Source of the DNA: Aporrectodea caliginosa
Lineage: Eukaryota; Annelida; Clitellata; Crassiclitellata; Lumbricidae
Length of the DNA stretch: 64,000 nt
Direction of reading: 5' to 3'
Assembly (NCBI GenBank): GCA_020284085.1
Contig: JACEVL010000462.1
Coordinates: forward strand, 40,001-104,000
Shown: one piece after another, positions 39,509-51,639 of the stretch
How the letters are laid out: every line of letters starts with the position of its first letter
Position numbering within the stretch: position 1 is the stretch's first letter
Notes under the pieces: generated by a model
Database searches by the model: none
The model's input: the letters and a program-made list of their open reading frames with translations, nothing else
What the model was told of the DNA's origin: nothing
Program-made: the position numbers and the translations under genes

Positions 39509-40748
39509 CTGAAGTAAACACAAGGCTTAAGATGCATATATATGAAGGCGTCTATTTATATAGCACCTTCTGAAACTTCTTCATGGTGCTGAGACAAGCA
39601 GTCAATCAATAAATCAAACAAGACATCAATCAATCACCAAACTGATCGATCAAGAAATCAATCAATTGGCAAATTAATCAATCAACAAATCAATCAAATC
39701 AATCAATCAACAAATCAATTGATTAACAAAACAACAAACTATGAGTTTAATAAACAAATCAATAAGATCTGAAAAGAAGCAATGTAAGTGAAGTAAGTAT
39801 AATACACACATCCACCTAATTCGGTGCACCATACATGCATAGCAGAAAAATACTGCAGATCACTAAAAAGTAAAGTATATGAACTACACCATTACCATTA
39901 CATAAATGTCAAAGCTGTTGACACTTGCAAGCCCTGCGGGTAATAAAAAAAATAGTAAAGAAAAATAGGCAGTAAAGACATGCCACTGGAATTTGCCTCA
40001 AATATAAACGAATCCCAAGATATCATACCCATAAAAATAATTAGGCTATGCATTTTTAATAAGTCCGTTCTACCTCGAGGTCTTCTTTGCTCGCTATTGG
40101 TCTATATTGACGAGTAGCGAGCGTATTTGAATCCACAAAAAACACATGAAATACTGCTTTTGAAAATACAGCAAACTTTTCAAACTTGCCGACACATGTT
40201 CTGTCCTATCGCGATTTAAAAAAACAACAAGTGTCATCAACACCTCGAACTTGCCATTCTCTCGCACTTTCTAAATGCCACAACATTCGCTCTTCTAGTG
40301 ACAGAAGCAGCTTGGATCTGCTACCTAGAAGTGTAGTGCATAACTTACTGCTCGAATGTCGATTTCGACGAGGCATCGCAGCGATTTTGTCGGCATTTTG
40401 GCGGAATTTCTCCCTCGAACTGAGAAGATCTCGATCTCTCTCCACTTCCTTCTATTTAAATGCCTACTACCAGTCGAGGCTTGTTCGCTTTGTAACCAAC
40501 GACGCAGAGGGTCGTCTATAAATCACTATTTCTCGCTTCCGTTTCTCATTAACGATTTTTCTAGCGCGTTCATTCTCACCTTTTCCAGCGCTCTTCCACC
40601 GCGTTTTCTAGCGCTTGAGTTTGGTAAAATTTATGTATTCACGTTAAGTCGTTAACAGAATCGCGATGCTTCATCTCCTACAGATACCGAACTTCAAAAT
40701 GTGGCTCTACATCAAACCAAGCAAATGATTTGCCTATATGCTCTAGGC
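39509..40748. other. 5' region of SPATA6; first exon not identified
   Basis: It contains (AATC)n-like ATCAATCAA repeats at 39600-39720. On the - strand an ATG with CCTCGTCGAAATCGACATTCG ends at a donor-like AGCA|GTAAGT (near 40350), but its phase does not match the next exon. No other exon candidate was seen. Confidence 0.4.
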
Positions 40749-40860
40749 CAGGGGTGCGCAACCTGCGGCCGTACGGCCGCATGCGGCCGTGAGAGGGAGA
40801 CTTGGCGGCCGTGGACGTATGATCTAATTGTAATGTATTGGCGGCCGTGTGTAGGCCTAT
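40749..40860 (+). mobile_element. hAT-type terminus (solo end)
   Basis: CAGGGGTGCGCAACCTGCGG followed by repeated GCGGCCGTG is a typical hAT end. No partner end or matching 8-bp duplication (CTCTAGGC on the left) was found before the adjoining LINE, so the element is truncated. Confidence 0.65.
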
Positions 40861-40894
40861 ATTAATTCAGAAATATTTTCATTCCTCTGCTTTA

Positions 40895-41270
40895 AAACTG
40901 AGGTAGCTAATGTTTCTTTGGTTTCACGCAGCATCCTTGGCTGTGCTCCATCTTACCTGCGCAACCTCTGCCGCCCAGTGTCCGACGTTGTAGCGCGTCG
41001 GGCGCTTCGCTAATAGCGACGACGGGGCAAATCCTAGATCCGCGGGCTCGCTTGACTGCTAGGCAGCGCCGAGCTTTCTCGGTTGCAGGCCCCTCCATCT
41101 GGAATGACCTGCCATCGGAGCTGCGCTTGCTACCTTGACCAGTCAAACTGGGTTTTATAAATCACTCAAGTCTTTTTACTTTTGCCGTGGCTGGGCTGGG
41201 AGCGCCTCTGAGTAGATTTCTTGAAGGGGTGCTATATAAATTTCCAGAATGAATGAATGAATGAATAAGT
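40895..41270 (+). mobile_element. L2-like LINE 3' end
   Basis: It encodes APSYLRNLCRPVSDVVARR, then after a break RRAFSVAGPSIWNDLPSELR-type sequence. It ends GGGAGCGCCTCTGAGTAG, GGGGTGCTATATAAAT and (GAAT)n. It is the clearest copy of the 3' tail shared with SINE family A. Confidence 0.88.
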
Positions 41271-42690
41271 TAGTTGTGTTTGTTTCTGTATTAGCGCATG
41301 TATTTAACAACAAGTAGCCTAAGTAGGCTATTATACTCACACATGCACTCACCACACATACCAACACTCACACCCTTTGAGAATGTACCATCTTAGTATG
41401 CATCTCTGCGGATGTAGCTCAAAGAGGCAGCCAGCCTAATAATATCCATATCTAGTATTGGACAGCCAACCACTGCATATAGAAAGTGTTCAATGAAAGT
41501 TACAGTGTAGGCTACAAATGCAACGGAAGGACTAGAGATGTAAAAAAACATGTTTTTTTTGGCGTTGAAATATTTCAATGAAATATTGCAGTTTTATTTG
41601 AAATATTTCAGTTTTCTTTGAAACATTTGAAATTATTTTTTTTCTTTACATTTTACAACTAATTACAACCATAATAACAGTTTATTTATTTCTCTCATAT
41701 TATATGCATTATTGTGTTAGTGATGACCATCCTCGAGATACTCAATTTATTTCTAATATACCTGTTTTTAAGAATGACTTTAATATGAGAGTTACATTAT
41801 ATGTTGAAAAACATATTTTATTCACCAAATGTCACAAATTACAGTTTGATCTAATAAAGTAGATGTTATTGTTCATTGTTATGCTTAACATTTATTATTA
41901 ATCACTTGTTTTGTCATAAATGAAATAAATGTGATTTTAGCTAAATATCTGCTAGCCTAGGACACAGTCAATCGTATAGAATTCGAAACACTTTAGTGAC
42001 TTTACAAGACAAATTATAAATCACAAATACTATGTCAACTGGGACTCAATACGATTGTTCGGACAGTTCTTCTTGTCTGTGAAAAGTTACGAATTTTCGG
42101 TCCAACTTCGATCTTCGGGACAAGGTATGTCAATATGCAATTGATTATGATTGTTAGCTTTTCTGACAGGTTTCACAAAGCACTGATGTAAATATGGTTT
42201 TCGTCGTCGTTGTCATCATCGACATCATCATCATCGATTCATCGTCATCATCATCGTCATCATCATCATTGTCACGATTCATGTATATTGATTATGTTTG
42301 TCAGCAGCTTTGTTATGTCACTTTAGATGCAGTCTGCTAACAAAGACAAGGGAAGTCAAGTGTTACTGTGAGAACAATTATACACTAATCACAAGTTGCA
42401 GAAATGCTTAGCTATGAGCAAATTCCAAGTGATGCTGATGATTCTGATGGCATTATGTTGATGAAGAGGATCTTGAGAAGTTGAATCAACTGAACTCAAC
42501 CGCTGGGTGTAGTTCTGCCTCACGTTCTGCGTCAGGCTGTCAGCGATTGAATACCAACAGATGTTCTGCTGGACTACGATATGGATGATGCAGCAGCGGA
42601 TGCAAGTAGCCGAATTGAAGATGATGCAAGTGATCCTCACTCAAGTGGAACAAATATATGCCAATGAAACCAGTGAAGAGAGGATATAAA
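41271..42690. other. Unassigned AT-rich region
   Basis: No gene recognised. (CATCAT)n-like sequence lies at 42200-42270. A possible splice donor (GACAAG|GTATGT, 42120) and an acidic frame near 42580 (YDMDDAAADASSRIEDDASD) hint at a gene or transposon fragment, but nothing could be built from them. Confidence 0.35.
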
Positions 42691-42693
42691 GTC

Positions 42694-42899
42694 TGGTGTC
42701 TGCAGTCATGTATGTATGTATGTATGTATGTATGTATGTATGTATGTATGTATGTATGTATGTATGCATGTATGTATGTATGTATGTATGTATTTATGTA
42801 TCTATGTATGTATGTATAGTATTGTATTTGAACACTTGTTATAGCGCCCCTACCAGATTTCCCATTCAGAGGCGCTCAATGATATGATATGATATATAA

Positions 42900-42934
<35 letters not shown>

Positions 42935-43058
42935 TGTATTTATGTATCTATGTATGTATGTATGTATGTATGTATATACGTATGTATTGTATTTGAACAC
43001 TTGTTATAGCGCCCCTACCAGATTTCCCATTCAGAGGTGCTCAATGATATGATATATA

Positions 43059-43094
<36 letters not shown>

Positions 43095-43203
43095 TGTATG
43101 TATGCATGTATGTATTTATGTATCTATGTATGTATGTATGTATGTATGTATGTATGTATGTATGTATTGTATTGTATTGTATTTGAACACTTGTTATAGC
43201 GCT
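42694..43203. repeat. Composite tandem repeat: (TATG)n plus inverted SINE/LINE tail
   Basis: Three successive units of 165-186 bp. Each is a (TATG)n tract with an internal TATTTATGTATCTATG, followed by TATTTGAACACTTGTTATAGCGC. The first two continue with CCCTACCAGATTTCCCATTC and AGAGG[C/T]GCTCAATGATATG; the third is cut by the next satellite. The tail is the reverse complement of the SINE A 3' end. Confidence 0.88.
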
Positions 43204-45766
43204 TTGGAAAATGATTGGAAAATGATTGGAAGCGATTAGAAGCGATTGGAAAATGATTGGAAAATGATTGGAAAATGATTGGAAGCGATTAGAAGCGTTT
43301 GGAAAATAATTGAAAATGATTGGAAGATATTAGAAGCGATTGGAAAATGATTGGAAAATGATTGGAAAATGATTAGAAAATGATTAGAAAATGATTGGAA
43401 GCGATTAGAAGCGATTGGAAAATGATTGGAAAATGATTGGAACCGATTAAAAGCGATTGGAAAATGATTGGAAAATGATTGAAAGCGATTAGAAACGATT
43501 GGAAAATGATTGGAAAATGATTGGAAAATGATTGGAAAATGATTGGAAAATGATTGGAAGCGATTAGAAGCGATTGGAAAATGATTGGAAAATGATTGGA
43601 ACCGATTAGAAGCGATTGGAAAATGATTGGAAAATGATTGAAAGCGATTAGAAACGATTGGAAAATGATTGGAAAATGATTGGAAAATGATTGGAAAATG
43701 ATTGGAAAATGATTGGAAAATGATTGGAAAATGATTGGAAAATGATTGGAAAATGATTGGAAGCGATTCGAAGCGATTGGAAAATGATTGGAAAATGATT
43801 GGAAGCGATTAGAAGCGATTGGAAAATGATTGGAAAATGATTGGAAAATGATTGGAAGCGATTAGAAGCGATTGGAAAATGATTGGAAAATGATTGGAAG
43901 CGATTAGAAGCGATTGGAAAATAATTGGAAAATGATTGGAAATGATTAGAAGCGATTGGAAAATGATTGGAAAATGATTGGAAAATGATTAGAAAATGAT
44001 TGGAAAATGATTGGAAGCGATTAGAAAGCGATTGGAAAATGATTGGAAAATGATTGGAACCGATTAGAAGCGATTGGAAAATGATTGGAAAATGATTGAA
44101 AGCGATTAGAAACGATTGGAAAATGATTGGAAAATGATTGGAAAATGATTGGAAAATGATTGGAAAATGATTGGAAAATGATTGGAAAATGATTGGAAAA
44201 TGATTGGAAATGATTCGAAGCGATTGGAAAATGATTGGAAAATGATTGAAAATGATTGGAAGCGATTGGAAAATGATTGGAAAATGATTGGAAAATGATT
44301 GGAAAATGATTGGAAAATGATTGGAAGCGATTGGAAAATGATTGGAAAATGATTGGAAAATGATTGGAAGCGATTAGAAGCGATTGGAAAATGATTGGAA
44401 AATGATTGGAAAATGATTGGAAAATGATTGGGAAATGATTGGAAAATGATTGGAAAATGATTGGAAAATGATTGGAAAATGATTGGAAAATGATTGGAAA
44501 ATGATTGATTGGAAGCGATTCGAAGCGATTGGAAAATGATTGGAAAATGATTGGAAGCGATTAGAAGCGATTGGAAAATGATTGGAAAATGATTGGAAAA
44601 TGATTGGAAGCGATTAGAAGCGATTGGAAAATGATTGGAAAATGATTGGAAGCGATTAGAAAATGATTGGAAAATGATTGGAAAATGATTGGAAGAGATT
44701 AGAAGCGATTGGAAAATGATTGGAAAATGATTAAAAAATGATTGGAAGCGATTAGAAGCGATTGGAAAATGATTGGAAAATGATTGGAAAATGATTGGAA
44801 AATGATTGGAAAATGATTGGAAGCGATTGGAAGCGATTGGAAAATGATTGGAAAATGATTGGAAAATGATTGGAAAATGATTGGAAAATGATTGGAAGCG
44901 ATTAGAAGCGATTGGAAAATGATTGGAAAATGATTGGAACCGATTAGAAGCGATTGGAAAATGATTGGAAAATGATTGGAAAGCGATTAGAAACGATTGG
45001 AAAATGATTGGAAAATGATTGGAAAATGATTGGAAAATGATTGGAAAATGATTGGAAAATGATTGGAAAAGCGATTGGAAGCGATTGGAAAATGATTGGA
45101 AAATGATTGGAAAATGATTGGAAGCGATTGGAAATTGATGATTGGAAAATGATTGGAAAATGATTGGAAGCGATTAGAAGCGATTGGAAAATGATTGGAA
45201 AATGATTGGAAATGATTAAAAGCGATTGGAAAATGATTGGAAAATGATTGGAAGAGATTAGAAGCGATTGGAAAATGATTGGAAAATGATTGGAAGAGAT
45301 TAGAAGCGATTGGAAAATGATTGGAAAATGATTGGAAATGATTCGAAGCGATTGGAAAATGATTGGAAAATGATTGGAAGCGATTAGAAGCGATTGGAAA
45401 ATGATTGGAAAATGATTGGAAAATGATTGGAAGCGATTCGAAGCGATTGGAAAATGATTAGGAAAATGATTGGAAGCGATTAGAAGCGATTGGAAAATGA
45501 TTGGAAAATGATTGGAAAATGATTGGAAAATGATTGGAAAATGATTGGAAAATGATTGGAAAATGATTGGAAAAATGATTGGAAGCGATTGGAAGCGATT
45601 GGAAAATGATTGGAAAATGATTGGAAGCGATTAGAAGCGATTGGAAAATGATTGGAAAATGTTTGGAAAATGATTAGAAAATGATTGGAAGTGATTAGAA
45701 GCGATTGGAAAATGATTGGAAAATGATTGAAAGCGATTAGAAACGATTGGAAAATGATTACAGTTG
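43204..45766. repeat. 2.56-kb satellite of two interspersed monomers (10/11 bp)
   Basis: It is built from an 11-mer GGAAAATGATT and a 10-mer GGAAGCGATT/AGAAGCGATT, about 240 units in all. They occur in patterned blocks (two or more 11-mers, then a GGAAGCGATT-AGAAGCGATT pair). Variant pairs GGAACCGATT-AGAAGCGATT and GAAAGCGATT-AGAAACGATT recur in fixed order at about 43440, 43600, 44056 and 44936, showing higher-order duplication. The - strand frames (FSNHFPIASNRF) are not genes. Confidence 0.95.
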
Positions 45767-45893
45767 CGCAATATCGAAGATGGTTGACCTCGTTGGCTGC
45801 TTCAAACAAAAACTTGAGCAAAATGACAACTGCTAAGCTGGAAAAGTACGAAAACTGTCGGTATCATACTGATTAGCTGGCAATTCGGTCGCT

Positions 45894-48173
45894 GTAGGGT
45901 GAGTGATGGGTAAGTGGGACACTTAAGGGAATGACGTGCAGTCGTGGAGTCGATATATTAAAACAGACCAAACTAAATGCATATACAGACAGTTTAGACT
46001 GTGTCTGATTCCAGGAGCTGCTAAAGTGGGACAAAATAGTTATTAAAGTGGTCCATAACTTGATGTTGCTTAGGAAGGCACGACAATCTATATTTTCTTC
46101 GGAAAACGGTAAAGTGGTCCACTATTGCTACTAAAGTGGTCCAACACTATGAGCATCAAAACTTAAAGGCCTATAGGCCTAGTTAACATACAAAAAGATA
46201 GTCAGTGATAATTTAAGGCTAGAAGGTAAGTTATTGCGCACAGAGAGCACAAAAAATCATCATCATCTAAAATTCCATTTATCTCCCCACATGGCTCGTG
46301 GCACCACAGAAAACAGCGGCTGCATTGTATTCAAGACTGTGCGAGTTTCTTGTCGGCTTTACTGTTCTCGACAACACTACACTCGTAGCAAGTGGAGGGC
46401 TCATTTGTAGGCCTATAGTCGGTCCCAGCTTTCTTTTTTGCTTTCTTGTTTTTCGGCTTATAGCTGTCACTTCATTTTCTTTCTTCTGTCTGTTTACTTT
46501 GCTTCCATTAGAAGTAGGGCCACTGATTCTTCTTACTTGGGTTACTTCTAGAATCTAGAGTCATGCCTTTTATCAAGCACTCTTCCCATCTAAAACAATC
46601 AACGCAATCGTAATCGAGGATTTATATAGGCTTATATTATTCAACAGGCCTATCAACACGTAGGCTATGCTTAGTTCAGCTGGAATAGGCTGTCCCACTT
46701 TAGCAGCAGATCGCTGTCCCACTTTGACAACACAGCTGTCGCTAAAGTGGGACACCTATACACCAGCAGGCTTCGTAAATGCATGTTGACATTTGGTGAT
46801 AAAAACCGTTGCTGGTAGTTCATTTCTGTGCGTTTGAGTTTATGTTTGTTCAGATTTGTGCATGTATGTTTTGTTTCTGCCTTCGGGCGTAATAAAGAAC
46901 TGATTTCGTCAGTATATTTCAACATAAATTGCATTCAATATAATTATTTATCGTTACTGCCGACAAGGGCCTTAGCAAGTTAACCCTAGGGCTACCAAGC
47001 TTTTTTTGTAACACGGACTACCAAGGGGGGGGGTGGTTACCACCCCCCTGGATTTCGTGTTTGGTTTCACATATCATAACTTGTAATATAGCATTGGATT
47101 CAGCATTCATTTCTGCACAGAATGGTATATTTAGTTGTACATTATGTGAATGCACCTCGAAATTACATCACTTTTAACAATGGAACCCATTAATTAGCAA
47201 TATTTTATATGATTGCGTACATTTTGTACTTTTTGGATAAACAAATATAAGATTATGTGTGTTTTGAAACTAATCTATGTATAAAAGATACACAAAATCA
47301 CCCCTACACATGTTTATATAGTATAAATGTACATCCATACATATATGGACATATATATCGGTTTACGTTGTAATGCTGTATTCAGCCATTTTCACACAGA
47401 TTACGCGTATTATTATTTATTTTGATCACTTCCGGTATTCAAAAGACAAAGATGTAGGTATGCAAATGAAGCCCTTCATTCCCTCTAAAGAATGGTATCT
47501 TTGTTTCTCTTCCAGGAAGACAAATGAATATGCTACAGACAAAATGACTGGAGTCCTTCCATTCAGCCATTTTTCACACATATTACGCGTATTATTATTT
47601 ATTTTGAGCACTTCCGGTTGTCTCAGGTCAACTCAGTGACCACAGAAATGTAGCCCCACATTCCCTCTATAGAATGGTAAAATTTATGTCTCTTAATATT
47701 AAATGACGGATAAGATATAGTCAAAAATCTAGGGGGTGGTATCCACCCCCTGGTGCCTCAGGTATATTGGCTATAACTTTTGAACGGTGTGAGATATCAT
47801 CTCACATTTTACCTCAAAACGTGTGTAAATGAACCCCCTACAGCTACCTAAAAGGTCAAATTTTTATTCCATACGGAAAAAGTTTGAAATGAAAAAACCT
47901 TGGAAAATGATTACAGCCAAGTTAATGTTATCAAAATTATGAATACCGCAATGGTTAACTTTCGAAAATCGAATGTTACACGCACAACCAAAGGCCATTA
48001 AACACTTGCAATAAAACGTGTGTACGCACATATTAATTAAAGACGTCGCGTATATTGCCATTGACTATGTATTTTTAGATTTCGGATGCATTGGACATAA
48101 TACGCATGTAAGCCTCACTAGCTTAGCTGTCCCACTATAGTGGCCTGTCCCACTTTCCCATCACCCACCCTAC
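45894..48173. mobile_element. 2.28-kb TIR element, superfamily unknown, non-coding
   Basis: 28-bp inverted repeats (45894-45921 and 48146-48173, 26/28 identical) include GGGTGATGGG and AAGTGGGACA. Motifs AAAGTGGGACA/AAAGTGGTCCA are repeated inside the left third (46022, 46047, 46111, 46133, 46690-46745) and next to the right end (48128). The centre has two strong short palindromes around GGGGGTGGT.ACCACCCCC (47026-47052 and 47729-47755) and a ~185-bp direct duplication (ACGCGTATTATTATTTATTTTGA at 47403 and 47584). No transposase was recognised and no target duplication is obvious. Confidence 0.7.
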
Positions 48174-48419
48174 ATAGTTTGTCGTCAGAGGCATCCATCA
48201 GTGTTGAAGGCAACAGAGCGCTGAACGTTGCAGCCAACGAACTAACTAAGTTAGACTGAGATAGGATTATCGCTGTTTGATTTGTGACAATTTTCCACTA
48301 TTGAATGCGTACGCTGTAGGCCTACATGTAGATTTAAATAAATGAATAGTAGAGATTTTAGTGCCGTATTTCGTAGGCAGTCGTTGGTCCGAAGCAATGA
48401 TACAGAAGCACTTGCCCGT

Positions 48420-48533
48420 TTGAATGGGCGCCACGCCATTTAAGGTCTCCGCGCCTGCGACCACGGGGGCCCTTGTGCCGCCGGGAGCCCTTGTGCATTG
48501 CACAACCTGCACATCCCTTTGCTGCGCCACTGG
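48420..48533 (-). mobile_element. hAT-type terminus (solo end)
   Basis: On the - strand it begins CAGTGGCGCAGCAAAGGGA, a common hAT MITE end, followed by a G/C-rich body. The outer 8-mer is GAGAATTG. The opposite end was not found. Confidence 0.55.
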
Positions 48534-48682
48534 AGAATTGTAACCACGAATAAATTAGATGCGCGGTTTCGAGCTTGTCGTTTATTAGAGTATACGCTGT
48601 AAGTTTTATCCGAACTGCTCACTTGAGCAACTGTTAGTTCTATAGAACGATTCTACATTACTCTGATCGACTCAACTGGTGT

Positions 48683-48683
48683 C

Positions 48684-48752
<69 letters not shown>

Positions 48753-48800
48753 CGCAGACACACAGACACACAGAGAAAGACAGGAAGAGAAAGACAGACA
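48683..48800. repeat. (ACAG)n microsatellite
   Basis: About 12 perfect ACAG units followed by degenerate ACAC/AGAC repeats. The frames read as TDRQTDRQ or CLSVCLSV. Confidence 0.95.
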
Positions 48801-48863
48801 GACATACACAGACAAACAGACAGGCACACACAAACATAAATTATACAGAAAAACAGACCCACA

Positions 48864-50964
48864 TAGGCCTACACACAGACAGATTACAGGGTGTCAGAAT
48901 CACTTCCTATAAATTGCAGAGTTAGCTGTTGACGGGTCTGATGAATATTGCATTGCTCGGCAAACATTCCATCCCGAGGAACACTGCATTTCATTGCATG
49001 CTTTAGACAGATAATGTTAGCCTATGGGATATACAGTGCAGCTGGAAGACCGGGACTGGAATGGTAAGGAAAACCTTCCATCGTTAGCTCCACTGATCAT
49101 CCTGGTTCCCGATCTTGTAGCCTAGGCGTAAACATGTGAGCGATCATTCAGCACGATGTTGTCCAGGAGCTGCTACCATGGAAGGCGTAAACAAGAGCGT
49201 CTTTACCTCTACCATAGAGGAGCATAAACAACCGAGATACATTCACCCTAGAGACGCATAAACAAGTGGTTGTTACCTTTAATCCTACCTATTAACCTCG
49301 ATCAAAGGTTAGACTGTCGGTCGGTAACCTTCATTGGCCAGAAGTCTGTTGCTGAATGGATTGCAGATAGCTTCTAGATTCTTGACAACAACCCAGCAGC
49401 GGGGAGTCTGGCAATAAGTCAACCTGAAGTTCCTGGCCTATTCGGGCCTACAAATCTTCGTATATACGGCTTAGATTATCCGAGCCCATCATGCTATTTA
49501 TAACCACTCTTATGGCTCTCGAAACCGCCTTAATCCGGTGCGAGCAGGCGGCGGCTAAGCGGCAACGGGGAACTGCTTGCTATAGCAGGGCGCGCCTGAC
49601 GGCTGGAGCAGCCTACCGTCCGATAACTAAACAAGGCCTTGCTTCGTAAGCAAATGGACGCCTATCAGCAGAGTAAAGCAACCAATTACACCGTCTGGAT
49701 AAGGGACTAATGCAACGTAATGTAATGTTACGTAATGTAAATTGTAAATGTAAATCAACGAGCTTTCTCGGCGCCAGACAAAAGTGGTATCGGTTTGAGA
49801 CCAGATTGGTTGCAGGTGGTTGGTCGACATGAATCCCTAAAAGCCCAGTTCTTGGCTAGTTTCAGTACCAAAGTATCGAAGATGTTGAAGTTCCGAGCGA
49901 TATGGATGGATGGGTACCCTCTGGCGTAGCCTACAACTGAGGCCGAGAAAAGGATGGCGTTAACGTCGACTCATCACAAGAAAGCGATTTGTCAGAGTAA
50001 GGGAATATCACTCTGGCTCAGGCCATCCACATGAGGAAACATTTACCTGAGCCATTTCTCCTCCGTAGACCTTTCCTGCACTGATTCATCATGCGATTTG
50101 AATCTCTGGATAACACGGTCTAGTGCGGGCCCTGGTGATGTGATTACCTTCCAAGACAATAAATTGAATTCTGATCAACAAACGGACAATGGTGAAGGAA
50201 GCACACCCGATCAATTCATTTAAGTTGGGTCGTGCCATATCCGGTCGCTATAGAAGCAAGTGCACATTTAATGCGGGCCCCTCAAAACTGCGGGCCCGGG
50301 TGCTGCAACACCCTTAGCACCCCACCTCTTTAATGCGGGCCTGAATGGACCTTAAGTGGACCTAAAATCAGTTCAAACGGACGAGCGGTGGTGAAGGATC
50401 TCTCCCGATCAATTCATTGTAAAAATGAGTAGGGTGGACAGTGTACATTTAAATCTACGTTCACAAGATACGTTTTGCCAACATCGTGCCAACGACTTTC
50501 TGCCGCTAGTGCCAACCACAATTATATTCGCGTGTTGGCCGCTCAGTTCAAATTGCAATTGGTAAGCTTACACCTTCGAAAGTGTTTAGCACTCCAAAGG
50601 TACACATTCCAGCTTGCTTATTCACATAGCGCAAACCTTAACTGCCGCAAAGTGAGTGAATAACTGAACTTTTCTAAATATGCAATCCCGCTCTCGCTTC
50701 TGTACCATCCGCCTCCTTTCGAGCAGATGCCAGTTGGCATACCAATGGTTACTCATCTCGGAAATTTTAACATCAGGCTAGCACGGTAACTTAAAAGGCG
50801 TAGCACCTATGCAAAGGGGCAGGAAACTCCGCCGCCACTACCCGCAGTGCCAATACTGTCAGGTTGTGCTAGTCTGAAGCCTGGAAAAAGAGGGGCGACG
50901 ACAGCAACCCTGGTAGCCATAAAAGTATGTAAGTATATTCTTTATTAAGCAAATAAGCAATTGT
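48864..50964. other. Unassigned region
   Basis: No gene recognised. Short G/C-rich repeats TGCGGGCCC and CAACACCCTTAGCACCCC occur at 50120-50340. A dispersed motif CGGTGGTGAAGG...CCCGATCAATT occurs at 50190-50210 and 50380-50405, again at 51240, and at 61190. Confidence 0.4.
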
Positions 50965-51032
50965 TAATTCTATTTCATTCTATTTGCGGACTTCTAAAGC
51001 GCCTCTCACAGTACAACCTAATCAGAGGCAAA
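50965..51032 (-). repeat. SINE/LINE-tail fragment
   Basis: Reverse complement of the fragment at 22268: (ATTCT)n, then GGACTTCTAAAGCGCCTCTCACAGTACAACC. It has no body. Confidence 0.6.
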
Positions 51033-51639
51033 GTGTTAATCGCACTTTGGTGTAAAGGAATCTGATAAGCACAGTTAGAATGTCTATCCTAACAATCAAT
51101 GTTTTTTGCATCTGGCTGTCGGCTGAGGATTATGCGGTCATGGATATTGGGACGGAGGGAGGGAGGAGTGAGTAGTGGGTGGATTTGGTTGGGGTATTAG
51201 TTGGTACAGGACTGGGAACTATACTACCATACAAAAGGGCAGCGGTGGTGAATCTTCTCACCCGATCAATTAATTGAAAATGAAGCGGAGGGTTGGGTTC
51301 ATACGAAACACTTGTAGAAACACTTGCACTTATGCATTTACATCAGGCGCCAAGCTTTACCATCATCATCTTATATCCAGCTCAGCACCACTACATCTTT
51401 TCCGACGTTATCTCTGTTGAACTCTGACTGGCTTGACAACCGACTAAACAACCCGACGGACTTGACGCAGCGCCGTTATAACACTGTCTGTCCTTCCGGA
51501 CGCGGTTCCTATATGTGGCTCGAAGAAATTCTGGAGATTTACATTTACAAGGTATTTACTCATCGTAATGCGCTGTTTACACCTGCGACTGAAGCCGATT
51601 ATTACTCCGCCAGGTGTATTTAATTACCCGTGGAGGCTG

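Noticed and set aside
40206..40445. ATG exon candidate (MPRRNRHSSS) as the SPATA6 first exon
   Set aside because: Its donor leaves phase 1 while the next exon needs phase 0, and it lacks the family N-terminal motif.
43204..45766. Regular repeats considered as a CRISPR array
   Set aside because: No unique spacers, 10- to 11-bp monomers, and clearly eukaryotic context.
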